Shown: piece after piece, positions 35,421 to 43,915 of the stretch | Position numbering within the stretch: the stretch's first letter is position 1 | Layout of the letters: each line of letters starts with the position of its first letter | Assembly (NCBI GenBank): GCA_040544425.1 | Contig: JBEONO010000004.1 | Location: forward strand, 217,358-281,357 | Direction of reading: 5' to 3' | Length of the DNA stretch: 64,000 nt | Origin: Solimicrobium sp040544425 | Lineage (GTDB): Bacteria; Pseudomonadota; Gammaproteobacteria; Burkholderiales; Burkholderiaceae_D | Made by a program: the position numbers and the translations under genes | Notes under the pieces: generated by a model | Told to the model about the DNA's origin: nothing | The model's input: the letters and a program-made list of their open reading frames with translations, nothing else | Database searches by the model: none

Positions 35421-35597
35421 CGTTATTTCCTTTTTTTTGCCTGATCCGGATTGCCTGTCCTGCACTTTTCGTGACTTGTTTGGACATAACCTTACACAGA
35501 GTAGGTTAGATTCCGGGTTTAACAATTAAAAAGTGATAACGGTATTCAACTTATTTGCCTCCGGTCAGCACAATAGCGCGTCAACTTGTGTATGTGG

Positions 35598-36767
35598 CTA
35601 ATTTGTATTCGGCAAAACTGTATCGATTGGGAGGCTGATTTTTTTATGCAGCAGATCCAGTACTGCGCTGTCCTGCCCCATCGAAGCCAGTATTGACAAC
35701 TGGTTTTCTGCAGCGTTTTGCTTGCCCGCACGCCAGTATGCAAGGGCCAGGTAGTGATGTATTTCAAGGAAGCCAACGGACAGGTTTTGGGCGCGTTCCA
35801 GAACGGCGATAGACTGTTGAGGATGTCCATCCTTGAGGTAAGCGACACCCAGACCGAGCCAGTAATAGGGATCCTGATTTTGTTTTTCTTTCAGTCTGGC
35901 GATTAACTGTGATGCTTCTTCGGTGCGTCCCTGATCCTGCAGCAAATGGCTTAGCGCATTGAGGCTCTGGTAATTGTCCTGGTCCAAAGTGACGGCGTGC
36001 CGCAGTAATTTTTCCGCGTCCTGGTCAAAGCGAGCATTCAAATAAAGCTGAGCCAGGTTGCTGTAACTCGGTGCGTAACCGGGATCGGTCAGCAGGGCTG
36101 ATTTGAAGTAAACGTAAGCCATATTGAGGTCGCCGCGCGCCAGGTACTCGGCACCGATATTGTTGTCATAGCGCGCCAATATGCCTTCCTCGGTCAGGTC
36201 CTGTCCGCGCTCCCAGGAACCAACCTGGGCTTCGAAGTCGATCAATATGGAGCCTGATCTGGCAAAAGCACTGTCAACCTGAGTTCTGACGTCCGTGCGC
36301 AAATTGACGTGCCCCGTCACAAAATCGATTCGCCCGTTGCGACTGTAGACCGATGGAATCTGCACCTGCTGCATGGTGGCAGCAAGTCCCAGGGTTTTGG
36401 CAATGGAATAGGCCAGGACGGTCAGAGACAGGCAGTCGCCGCGTCTTTTTTGCCAGGTTTCTGCCGCCGTGGTGGAGTGGTTCAGTGCATAGGGAAATGA
36501 ATGTCCGTCGGGACCAAACAGCAAGTTCGTCAGGTAGCTGAGCTTTTCATCTGGGGTGACCAGCCGCGGCCGGGCGCGCTGGATCGTCGCCTGCAGTGCC
36601 GGGTCCAGTTTAAACAGTTCGTCCTTGCCGATGGTGATGCTTGATGCGTCGTAGTGAAACGCCTGATCCTGCCAGGGGATCATCGCCATTTCCGGGGCAG
36701 ATCCGGGCGTGGCGCAGCCAGTAAGCAGGCACAGGAGAACCGTGACCAGGATCATGGACTTGAACAT
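35598..36767 (-). CDS. TPR lipoprotein with transglutaminase-like domain
   Basis: A 389-residue lipoprotein with signal MFKSMILVTVLLCLLTGC; the lipobox Cys is residue 18. The N-terminal half has a transglutaminase-like core (KRRGDCLSLTVLAYSIAKTL) with the family Cys and GHVNLRTD, whose His fits the second catalytic position. The second half has about five tetratricopeptide repeats (NMAYVYFKSALLTDPGYAPS, LGLGVAYLKDGHPQQSIAVL). The ATG is preceded by AAGGGGG. It is probably a periplasmic-facing scaffold. Similar proteins are known only as uncharacterised TPR lipoproteins. Confidence 0.8.
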   Translation of the reverse strand: MFKSMILVTVLLCLLTGCATPGSAPEMAMIPWQDQAFHYDASSITIGKDELFKLDPALQATIQRARPRLVTPDEKLSYLTNLLFGPDGHSFPYALNHSTTAAETWQKRRGDCLSLTVLAYSIAKTLGLAATMQQVQIPSVYSRNGRIDFVTGHVNLRTDVRTQVDSAFARSGSILIDFEAQVGSWERGQDLTEEGILARYDNNIGAEYLARGDLNMAYVYFKSALLTDPGYAPSYSNLAQLYLNARFDQDAEKLLRHAVTLDQDNYQSLNALSHLLQDQGRTEEASQLIARLKEKQNQDPYYWLGLGVAYLKDGHPQQSIAVLERAQNLSVGFLEIHHYLALAYWRAGKQNAAENQLSILASMGQDSAVLDLLHKKISLPIDTVLPNTN

Positions 36768-37033
36768 GTTGCACCCCCTTCGTTCAACTATATTGCTTTT
36801 GAATACTGTGGTTTATATTGATCCTGATCGTGTTGGAAGGCAATGTCTGGTTGATGGAATGGAGGATCCGTTGCTCCAGTAATTTTCTGGAAAACCAGAT
36901 CCGGCAGGGTTGTAATCATCTGGTAGTTTTCGTAAGCATAGTCAAGCCGCGCGCACATTCTCAGAATCGTGTTTCGCGCGACCACAAAACCGTGTAGAGG
37001 CGCAAAGTCAGTATTTCTTCACATATTGCCAGT

Positions 37034-37130
37034 ATCGACACGTATTCCAAACGTGTCGATGAAATCGAAAAATAGCGACATATGTGCTGGACATGTCGCT
37101 GATATCGACATAACACCACATACATGTCGA
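37034..37130. promoter_or_regulatory. Three consecutive inverted repeats with TGTCG half-sites
   Basis: Three adjacent hairpin-type repeats: ATCGACACGT/ACGTGTCGAT (37034-37043, 37051-37060), AGCGACAT/ATGTCGCT (37074-37081, 37093-37100) and TCGACAT/ATGTCGA (37105-37111, 37124-37130). All six arms share CGACA/TGTCG. The half-sites start at about 37035, 37054, 37075, 37094, 37105 and 37125, spaced near 10 or 20 bp, so they lie on one face of the helix. This looks like an operator array. The 36768-37033 stretch holds nothing else recognised. Confidence 0.5.
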
Positions 37131-37154
37131 CAAAATCCGGTTTTATAAACATGA

Positions 37155-37331
37155 AAAGCAATTGCGCAGCGCCAGACAGCTTCCCGCTACCTCAAGGAAT
37201 TGGTTCGGGTCGGTGTTTTGCAGGAAATCACGATGGGTAAAGAAAGGTTATTTCTGCATCCAAAGCTGATGCAGCTGATAAGCCGGGATGACAATCAATT
37301 TGATTACTACCAGAGTCGGGTGAATGAATAG
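37155..37331 (+). pseudogene. C-terminal remnant of a Fic-family gene
   Basis: In one frame the sequence reads KAIAQRQTASRYLKELVRVG, then VLQEITMGKERLFLHPKLMQ and LISRDDNQF, ending at TAG 37329-37331. This is the winged-helix tail that follows the Fic (AMPylation) domain in Fic/DOC proteins. An in-frame TGA lies at 37152-37154, and the catalytic HPFxxGNG part is absent. It is therefore a leftover with no start codon. The bases 37332-37380 show nothing. Confidence 0.65.
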
Positions 37332-37380
37332 AAATAGAGCCGGCCAAACAAAGGCGATACAACCAATTGCCGGGAGGTGC

Positions 37381-37596
37381 TCACCCAGCCGCTTTCTTAA
37401 GTAACGCCAAGCCACGCTCTGCAGCCCCGGACCCGCGTTCTGCTCGAATGTGAAAGCGCGTTTCAGCGTCAAATTCCGCCAGCATTTGCGTCGCCATTTC
37501 ATCGATAAGACGATTAAGTGGTGTGCCACGACTTTTGGCCAGCGCTTTCAGGCGTTTGTGCTTATCGTCTGGTAATCGAACTGTAAGTGCAGCCAT
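37381..37596 (-). CDS. Antitoxin, ribbon-helix-helix type
   Basis: A 71-residue protein starting MAALTVRLPDDKHKRLKALA, a ribbon-helix-helix DNA-binding fold (beta strand TVRLP then two helices) used by CopG/Arc-type antitoxins. It starts one base after the stop of the PIN-domain gene, so both are on one mRNA with the toxin first. It should bind the PIN protein and repress the operon. Toxin-first order is less common but known. Confidence 0.8.
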   Translation of the reverse strand: MAALTVRLPDDKHKRLKALAKSRGTPLNRLIDEMATQMLAEFDAETRFHIRAERGSGAAERGLALLKKAAG

Positions 37597-37597
37597 G

Positions 37598-38014
37598 TTA
37601 TATCCCCTTTAAAAAGGTATCTGGAGCCAAAATGCGTAGCTGAGGAAAACGCAATTCCATGCCCTTAAGATGTTGCAGATTGCGTGTGACAATGAAGTCT
37701 GCCCCACCAGCGATCGCCAACTCAATGAGGTGATTGTCGGCTTCATCCGGCAGGTTTGGTCGCCACATATAATAGACATGTGTCCAATCGCAACACGAAT
37801 AAAAAATGTCGAGTAATTCGTTTCTCTCTTGTACGCTCAGTTTGCATTTACCGAACAAGTCACTGCGACTGAAAACGTCCTCAATTTCATTAAACAGGGC
37901 ATTTCCCATCAATGGAGTGCATTTTCCATTCAGACAGGCGGCTAAAACTGCATTTGCCGCACCTGTCCCGAGACAGGCACCAACAATAATATTAGTATCA
38001 ACGACGATTTTCAT
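37598..38014 (-). CDS. PIN-domain toxin
   Basis: A 138-residue PIN-domain ribonuclease-like protein. The acidic metal-binding residues are visible: DTN near residue 6, a Glu in FNEIEDVF, and the Asp pair in EADNHLIELAIAGGADFIVT. This matches the family annotated as putative toxin component, PIN family. Paired with the downstream ribbon-helix-helix antitoxin, it is probably a VapC-like RNase. The RNA target is unknown. Bases 38015-38207 hold no recognised feature. Confidence 0.82.
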   Translation of the reverse strand: MKIVVDTNIIVGACLGTGAANAVLAACLNGKCTPLMGNALFNEIEDVFSRSDLFGKCKLSVQERNELLDIFYSCCDWTHVYYMWRPNLPDEADNHLIELAIAGGADFIVTRNLQHLKGMELRFPQLRILAPDTFLKGI

Positions 38015-38207
38015 GTTTTATGGTAGCGTATTTGCCACCACAAATCAACGCGGGACCTGAGCCAAATACCGTGTTAACTGGCAAAGCAATGAATTAACTG
38101 CGGTAAAAAATAATTAGAACCTTCTGCTGGGCTATTCACAATGCTAAAAGACTATTAGATTGTCGCCGACTCTCACTGACGGCGGTGTTTCGTTGCGCTG
38201 CTATGTG

Positions 38208-40511
38208 CTACGCTTTCTTCAACCCTTCCAGCAGCGCTTCCGGCCGCATCGGCAAATGCCGCAATCTCACGCCAGTGGCAGCAAAGATCGCATTGCCGAT
38301 CGCCGGTCCGATCACGGTGGTCGGTGGCTCACCCATGCCGGTCGCGGTCTGGGTGCTGGCGACGAACTGGATATCCAGTTCCGGCACATCGGCCATGCGC
38401 AGCGGGGTATAAGTATTGAGATTGGTATCGCGCACCTGTCCATGGTCAAATTCGGTGCCCTCGTGCAGCGCCATGCTCAGGCCCCAAAGCGTCGCACCTT
38501 CAGCCTGTGCCAGCGCACCGTCGGGATGAATAATCGTGCCCGCGTCAATCACCAGCGACAGTTTTTCCACCGTGACGATGCCGGTTTTGCGGTTGACCTT
38601 GACCCGTGCCACGCAGGCGCTCCAGGTCGGCATATCGCGTTCCTGACCGAAGCTGCAGGCGATGCCCAGGCCGGTGTCGGCAGGCATGGCCTTGCCCCAA
38701 CCGGCATTGACGGCGACCAGTTGTAATACGTTGGCCAGTCGTGCGGCACCACCGACTGCATTCGGCGCGCTCCCGGCATTGATTCCTGCCGCGTCCAGCA
38801 GGGACAGGCGAAATGCCAGGCTGTCGACTTTGGCGGCAATGGCCGCTTCATCCATAAAACTTTCCAGCGCCCAGTTGGTCCAGCCCGGTCCGACCGAGCG
38901 TAACCAGCCGGGACGAAACGTGCTGTTGGCCAGATCGTTGGAAATTGCGCGCACCCGGTGGGCACCGACGCTGTACCAGTGATCGGCACCGGAAATCGAA
39001 AACGGATCATAGGGTTGATCGTTTTTTCCCTTCGGCATAAAGGCCGGAATCATCACCTGGGTCGGCCATCCGGCGGCAGCGTCGTGCTGCATGGCGCTGA
39101 CTGCGCCGTGTTCGTCGAAGGCCATGCGCACGCGTTGCACCGAGGCGGAACGGGGCGAATCGAAACGGGCATCATCTTCGCGGGTACAGACCATCTTGAC
39201 CGGCGCGCCATAGGCTTTGGCAGCCAGTGCCGCGGGTACGGCGTAGTCGCCATTGAGACGACGTCCAAAGCCACCACCCAGCAGATAGGTATGCAGTTCG
39301 ACCTTGTTTTCTGCCACGCCAAGTGCCTTGGCCAGCACCGGCAGGACCAGCGACTGCCACTGATTGCCGGTATGAATATGCCAGACCCCTTCGTGAAACT
39401 GGGCCAGCGCATTCACCGGTTCGAGCTGAAAATGCAGCACGGTGCTGGTGGTGTAGCGCTGGTCGAGCAGCAGTTTGGCTTTGCTGAATTTATCCTCCAC
39501 GCCTGCATCGGCGACCACCAGTGAACCGGTGGCCGGATCGTCGATCAGCTTGTTGCCGTGCTCCAGAATGTCGTGCTCCGACACATTGGCACCAGGTCCC
39601 AGCACCCAGTCAACCCGGATCAGCTCGGCGGCCCGCTTGGCGGCCCAAAACGTTTCGCCATACACCATCACCCAGCCTGAAACCGTATCGGACGGATCGG
39701 TCAGGGCGATGGATTTGAGATAGCCTTTGACGCTTTTCGCTGCATGGTCGTTGATCGAATTGACGGTTGAGCCGTGGCGCGTCGGCGGGATCAGCGGCCT
39801 TGCATAGACCATGCCGTCGATCACGGCGTCGATGCCGTACACGGCGCTGCCGTTGGTTTTGGAAGGGACATCCAGTGCTTTGGTTTCCTTGCCGATCAGA
39901 CGGCGCTGCCCGGGTGTTTTCAAGGTCAGCGCTTTCAATTGATCCGGCGTGTATTGGCGCGTTAATTTGCCGAGCCGGACAATCTCGCCGTACGACAAAT
40001 TTTTCCCGTTGCAACTGACGATACCATTTTGCGCGCTGCAGTTTGCCACCTGCACATTCAGCAATCTGGCTGCCTCTTCAATCAGCGCGATCCGTCCCGC
40101 GGCACCGGCCCGGCTCAAGGCATCAAAACTTTGCCAGACCGACCAGCTGCCGCCGGTGACCATGGTGCCCCATTTCGGATCGCTGTCGACATAATTCAAA
40201 CGCACCAGATTCCAGTCCGCTTCCAGCTCATCGGCCAGAATCCGCGCCAGCGCAGTACCGACATGCTGACCCATTTCTGCCTTGGCAATATTGACCGTGA
40301 CAATGCCGCCGCGATCAATTTCAAACCAGATCGACGGATCGAAAACCGGCTTGGTTGCGGCGGCTGTTTTCCCGGCCGCCAGACTCTGGTCGGCGCGCAT
40401 GAAGGCCAGTGCGAAGCCGCTGCTGACTGCAGTAATCATGAAGCCGCGGCGTTCCAAAGAAATCGTTTTTGCCTCTGCCGCAGCAGGGCCGTGTCGGGTG
40501 AGTTTATGCAT
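38208..40511 (-). CDS. Molybdopterin-binding subunit, xanthine dehydrogenase family (IorB-like)
   Basis: A 767-residue large subunit of a molybdenum hydroxylase. It contains two repeats of the aldehyde-oxidase molybdopterin-binding fold, with GGGFGRRLNGDYAVPAALA (cofactor loop) and GMGEPPTTVIGPAIGNAIF at the end; the Glu of GMGEPP is the catalytic base in the family. The N-terminus carries a twin-arginine-like motif (LERRGFMITAVSSGFALAF), so it is exported folded to the periplasm. The ATG at 40509-40511 has GGAG nine bases upstream and overlaps the end of the 2Fe-2S gene. It resembles isoquinoline 1-oxidoreductase beta subunits and membrane-coupled aldehyde dehydrogenases; the substrate is unknown. 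Confidence 0.88.
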   Translation of the reverse strand: MHKLTRHGPAAAEAKTISLERRGFMITAVSSGFALAFMRADQSLAAGKTAAATKPVFDPSIWFEIDRGGIVTVNIAKAEMGQHVGTALARILADELEADWNLVRLNYVDSDPKWGTMVTGGSWSVWQSFDALSRAGAAGRIALIEEAARLLNVQVANCSAQNGIVSCNGKNLSYGEIVRLGKLTRQYTPDQLKALTLKTPGQRRLIGKETKALDVPSKTNGSAVYGIDAVIDGMVYARPLIPPTRHGSTVNSINDHAAKSVKGYLKSIALTDPSDTVSGWVMVYGETFWAAKRAAELIRVDWVLGPGANVSEHDILEHGNKLIDDPATGSLVVADAGVEDKFSKAKLLLDQRYTTSTVLHFQLEPVNALAQFHEGVWHIHTGNQWQSLVLPVLAKALGVAENKVELHTYLLGGGFGRRLNGDYAVPAALAAKAYGAPVKMVCTREDDARFDSPRSASVQRVRMAFDEHGAVSAMQHDAAAGWPTQVMIPAFMPKGKNDQPYDPFSISGADHWYSVGAHRVRAISNDLANSTFRPGWLRSVGPGWTNWALESFMDEAAIAAKVDSLAFRLSLLDAAGINAGSAPNAVGGAARLANVLQLVAVNAGWGKAMPADTGLGIACSFGQERDMPTWSACVARVKVNRKTGIVTVEKLSLVIDAGTIIHPDGALAQAEGATLWGLSMALHEGTEFDHGQVRDTNLNTYTPLRMADVPELDIQFVASTQTATGMGEPPTTVIGPAIGNAIFAATGVRLRHLPMRPEALLEGLKKA

Positions 40512-40977
40512 CTGTCTTTGCTCCATGCATGTTGACGGCGGCCAGCTTGATGGCTTTCCTGATTCGCACATACGCCATGCATCGGCAAAGATTGCCGCTC
40601 ATGACGGTATCGATATTGGCATCGGTCGGATTCGGATAATCCTGCAACAGCGTGGCGGCCTGCATGATCTGGCCCGACTGGCAGTAGCCGCATTGCGGGG
40701 TCTGGGTTTCTATCCAGGCCTGCTGCAAGGGATGCTGACCGGCCGGATCCAGGCCTTCGATGGTCACGATCACGGCATCCTGAACAGCGCCCACCTGGGT
40801 GATGCAGGAACGCACCGCGCGGCCGTCGATATGCACGGTGCAGGCACCGCACAGGCCAATGCCACAGCCGAATTTGGTACCTTTTAATCCGAGGTGATCG
40901 CGGATCACCCACAACAGCGGGGTCGTTGGATCGGCATCGATCGTCACCGCTTTTCCGTTCAGTAAAAATTGATTCAT
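40504..40977 (-). CDS. 2Fe-2S subunit of the molybdenum hydroxylase (IorA-like)
   Basis: A 157-residue electron-transfer subunit with two [2Fe-2S] clusters. The ferredoxin-type cluster cysteines are in FGCGIGLCGACTVHIDG with a fourth Cys in RSCIT. The alpha-helical cluster has CGYCQSGQ and LCRCMAYVRI. The ATG at 40975-40977 is chosen because MNQFLLNGKAV starts the ferredoxin fold; upstream sequence has no family match. It passes electrons from the molybdopterin subunit. The gene order 2Fe-2S then molybdopterin subunit is usual, with the cytochrome c gene upstream here. Confidence 0.92.
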   Translation of the reverse strand: MNQFLLNGKAVTIDADPTTPLLWVIRDHLGLKGTKFGCGIGLCGACTVHIDGRAVRSCITQVGAVQDAVIVTIEGLDPAGQHPLQQAWIETQTPQCGYCQSGQIMQAATLLQDYPNPTDANIDTVMSGNLCRCMAYVRIRKAIKLAAVNMHGAKTDA

Positions 40978-41017
40978 GGTGTCAGCACCTTTTTGTGATC
41001 TTGTGATTTTGTGATTA

Positions 41018-42319
41018 TCAGGGACGCTGCGCATGGCGCAGTACGGCAACGGATTTTTCCAGGTTTTCCCAGGGCGGCAAGGCAGTGCGGCTGCTGCGCA
41101 GATAAGATGCCAGTTGCGCGACATCGGCGTCGGACAGGCCCGCGCCGTAGCCGGGCATCATCAAACCGGGCATGCCATCATGCCGGTCGACACCGAACAG
41201 AATTACCTGCAACAGGTTGTCCGGAGTGGGTGACAGCAACGTACTGGAAAAACCCAGTTCGGGGCGTTTCTGACTGACCTGACTATCGCTGTTGGAATGA
41301 CACGAGGCACAGGCTGCCACATACAGCGCGGCACCGTGATTGTTGTATAGATCGTGAACCTGCGCCGATTGTGCCGTTACTTTGGCAACCAGGCTGCCAA
41401 CGTCGGTCGTGCCTGACGCAGCAAGTGAGGCTCCGTTGATACTGGAAAAATATACCGCCAGAGCGTGAATGTCGGCGTCACTTGCCAGTGCCAGACTGTG
41501 ATGGACCACTTCTGCCATCGGTCCAATCGCCACGCCATGCAGCTTGGCGCTGCCGGTGCGCAGATAGGCATAAATATCTGCCTCACTCCAGGCCAGCGGT
41601 GCCGGATTGGCGGCAGTGAGCGGCGGTGAATACCAGCCGTCAATTGGCGCGCCAGCATAGGCAGCACTTTTTTTCTCGGCGCCCAACGCGTTGCGTGGCG
41701 TATGGCAGGACGAACAATGCGCCAGTCCTTCGGCCAGATAACGGCCGCGATTCCAGTCAACGGTTTTGGAGGTGTCAGTCACCAGCGCGGTCTGATCAAA
41801 GTACAGCCATTTCCATCCGGCCTGCAGGATGCGCTGGTTCAAAGGGAAGGGCAGGGTGTTGGCTTTGGACTGTACATCAACCGGTGCGCGCGTCATTAAA
41901 AATGCATACAGCGCAGCAACGTCGTCGTCTGTGACATGGACGAAATGGGTGTAAGGAAATACCGGGAACAGATGGCTGCCATCGCGGCGCACACCTTCAT
42001 GCAGAGCGCGCTTGAAGGCCGCTTCCGACCAGTTGCCAATGCCGCTGCCCGGCGCTGGGGTGATATTGCTGGAGTAGACGGTGCCGAACGGCGTGTCAAT
42101 CGGCAGCCCGCCAGCAAACGGCGCGCCGCCTTTGACGGTATGACAGGAGGCGCAATTGCCGATGCCTGCCAGCATGGCACCGCGTTCAATCTGCTGGGCA
42201 GAAAAAGTATCGGGCGAGGGGGGCGGAATCGCTGCCAGCGCGGCGTGCCAGGACAATCCATAAAATACGCCTGCGCCCAGTACCACGAGGCAGACCAGTC
42301 CGATCAGTGTTTTTTTCAT
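41018..42319 (-). CDS. Triheme cytochrome c subunit
   Basis: A 434-residue cytochrome c with three CxxCH heme sites: GNCASCHTV, AHCSSCHTP and AACASCHSN. The N-terminal hydrophobic segment (TLIGLVCLVVLGAGVFYGL) anchors it facing the periplasm. I start at the ATG at 42317-42319. It lies 40 bp upstream of the 2Fe-2S gene and is the electron acceptor expected for a periplasmic aldehyde dehydrogenase of this class (compare AldFGH in acetic acid bacteria). Electrons would enter the respiratory chain at quinone or a terminal oxidase. The substrate of the enzyme is not evident. Confidence 0.88.
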   Translation of the reverse strand: MKKTLIGLVCLVVLGAGVFYGLSWHAALAAIPPPSPDTFSAQQIERGAMLAGIGNCASCHTVKGGAPFAGGLPIDTPFGTVYSSNITPAPGSGIGNWSEAAFKRALHEGVRRDGSHLFPVFPYTHFVHVTDDDVAALYAFLMTRAPVDVQSKANTLPFPLNQRILQAGWKWLYFDQTALVTDTSKTVDWNRGRYLAEGLAHCSSCHTPRNALGAEKKSAAYAGAPIDGWYSPPLTAANPAPLAWSEADIYAYLRTGSAKLHGVAIGPMAEVVHHSLALASDADIHALAVYFSSINGASLAASGTTDVGSLVAKVTAQSAQVHDLYNNHGAALYVAACASCHSNSDSQVSQKRPELGFSSTLLSPTPDNLLQVILFGVDRHDGMPGLMMPGYGAGLSDADVAQLASYLRSSRTALPPWENLEKSVAVLRHAQRP

Positions 42320-42641
42320 CAATGTGTACTCCGGTGATGCGGTGAGGGTCCAGAAAATAGTCATAACCGGCTGGGATGCTGATGCGTCCATGGCCGCCAG
42401 TCTGTGCGCTGCCGCACGTATCAGAATAATCAGCAAATCCCCCAACCAGCCACTAATAAGGGATAAGGCGCGCGCCGATTATGCGCCGTCTGGCTGACCC
42501 CGTCCAGAACTCATCCTTGCGGGATTTGGTGTGCTGTCGCACAGACCGGAGCGTGGCAAAAATTTACAGTGCCATAGACTGGGGTATAACCCCAGCCTGC
42601 GTAATGTTTAAGTACGGCATTTCCCATCATGGAGAACAATA
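42320..42641. other. Divergent intergenic region
   Basis: About 322 bp between the cytochrome c start (minus) and the start of an unknown gene (plus). It must hold promoters for both, but I cannot pick a convincing -35/-10 pair. No gene or strong hairpin is seen. Confidence 0.4.
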
Positions 42642-43382
42642 ATGAAGTTTCAACCAGAAACTCATGTAGAGAAATTCGATATCGCGATTTTGGCGGGCAA
42701 TTCCAGAGTCAGCCGTGATGAAGCAAGCGGAGTTATCACGGTCCAGGCCCAGTTGGCTGCCTTCCAGGCAGGGCTGCGTCGCGCCGCCGAAATCAGAGCT
42801 GAGTCGAATCAGCTTGCCTCTATTTCACTGGCACTTGACCACCGTGGCACGTTTCGCAAACAGTTTTTACTGGAAGGTCTGACCAATTCGCAAAAGCGCC
42901 ATCCGAATCTGGCGCAACTCCATCCGGGCATTGTCGAGGTGTTCGCGCCTGTGGCGCGGATGTTTGACATTCCGATGACCAGCATTGCCATCATCCACGA
43001 GGACTCGGCGCGCACCCATGCCAGTCACATCATTCAAACCCGGAATCTGCCACTGGCCCTGACACGGCTGATGAAAGTCGAGACAGACTCTGACGAGGAT
43101 GATGTCGATGAAAATGAGTCCGGCGGTGCCGGCACAAACAACAGGGTCACCTGTGCTGCCGTGACCAGCGAATATTTTTCCGGCAGCATCAACACCAATA
43201 CTCGGATTCTCGAAGTGTATTTTGAAAACGATATCTGGTCGCAGGCGAAAGTCTATACGCGGGGCGCTCTGCTCATGCAGGAGCTGGGCAGCAAAGTCCA
43301 GGTTCGATTGATGATTGTTGACCGGTCGGGTGCGGTGCTGGGATCGAGTTATTCGAGGCGGGCTGAAAATCTCCCCGCCTAG
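42642..43382 (+). CDS. Unknown protein
   Basis: A 246-residue soluble protein with no signal peptide or membrane segment; I do not recognise its family. Visible features are a likely helical part (VQAQLAAFQAGLRRAAEIRA) and an acidic linker near residues 148-160 (DSDEDDVDENE) that divides the protein into two parts. Beta-rich stretches follow near the end. GGAG lies eight bases before the ATG. Its stop abuts the stop of the PIN gene on the other strand with no gap, an unusual tight convergent junction. No function is proposed. Confidence 0.75.
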   Translation: MKFQPETHVEKFDIAILAGNSRVSRDEASGVITVQAQLAAFQAGLRRAAEIRAESNQLASISLALDHRGTFRKQFLLEGLTNSQKRHPNLAQLHPGIVEVFAPVARMFDIPMTSIAIIHEDSARTHASHIIQTRNLPLALTRLMKVETDSDEDDVDENESGGAGTNNRVTCAAVTSEYFSGSINTNTRILEVYFENDIWSQAKVYTRGALLMQELGSKVQVRLMIVDRSGAVLGSSYSRRAENLPA

Positions 43383-43910
43383 TCAGGGAATAATGCCCAT
43401 ACGGGCGTTGAATTTAATTTTATTGAGCCAGTTCTCCTGATAGTGCTCTTTGAGCAGACTCAGCGAACTACGCGCGACACCAACGCGTTGTGCCAGATCT
43501 TCCAGCGAAACCAGGCTGTCGAGCCAATTGAGGTTATGCGCGGATACGATAGCGCCCTTATCGGCAGTGGACGCCATGACAATTGGTGGGCTCAATACTT
43601 GATCGGCATATAATCTTGCCCATAAATGCTTCTCGCCGTCGTCAAGAAATGCGCAGGTGGGATAGGCGATGACCAGCATGGCGACTTCGCGTTTTGCAAC
43701 CAGATGAATTTTTGCAAGCGTGCCGGTTAACATCGCTAAATCAACCTTAATAAAACCGGGTTTGTTGGGATTTCCGCGCTGTGTCTCATCGACGCACTCC
43801 TGCACGGTCTCCAGGTCATAACGTTGACTTAAAGTTGTCCAGCAATTCGTTCTGAACGCCTCAAAAATGACATTGGTATCCACAAACACTCGAACTTTTG
43901 TCATAGACAT
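43383..43910 (-). CDS. PIN-domain protein
   Basis: A 175-residue protein starting MSMTKVRVFVDTNVIFEAFR; the DTN motif and later acidic residues (DDGEKHLWARLYAD, STADKGAI) fit a PIN ribonuclease fold. It begins five bases after the stop of an XRE-ImmA/IrrE gene. In this family pairing the ImmA/IrrE protein is usually the regulator or antitoxin and the partner a nuclease-like protein, but the exact mechanism is unknown. The distance from the PIN/RHH pair at 37381-38014 suggests a separate module. Confidence 0.75.
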   Translation of the reverse strand: MSMTKVRVFVDTNVIFEAFRTNCWTTLSQRYDLETVQECVDETQRGNPNKPGFIKVDLAMLTGTLAKIHLVAKREVAMLVIAYPTCAFLDDGEKHLWARLYADQVLSPPIVMASTADKGAIVSAHNLNWLDSLVSLEDLAQRVGVARSSLSLLKEHYQENWLNKIKFNARMGIIP

Positions 43911-43915
43911 TTTGC

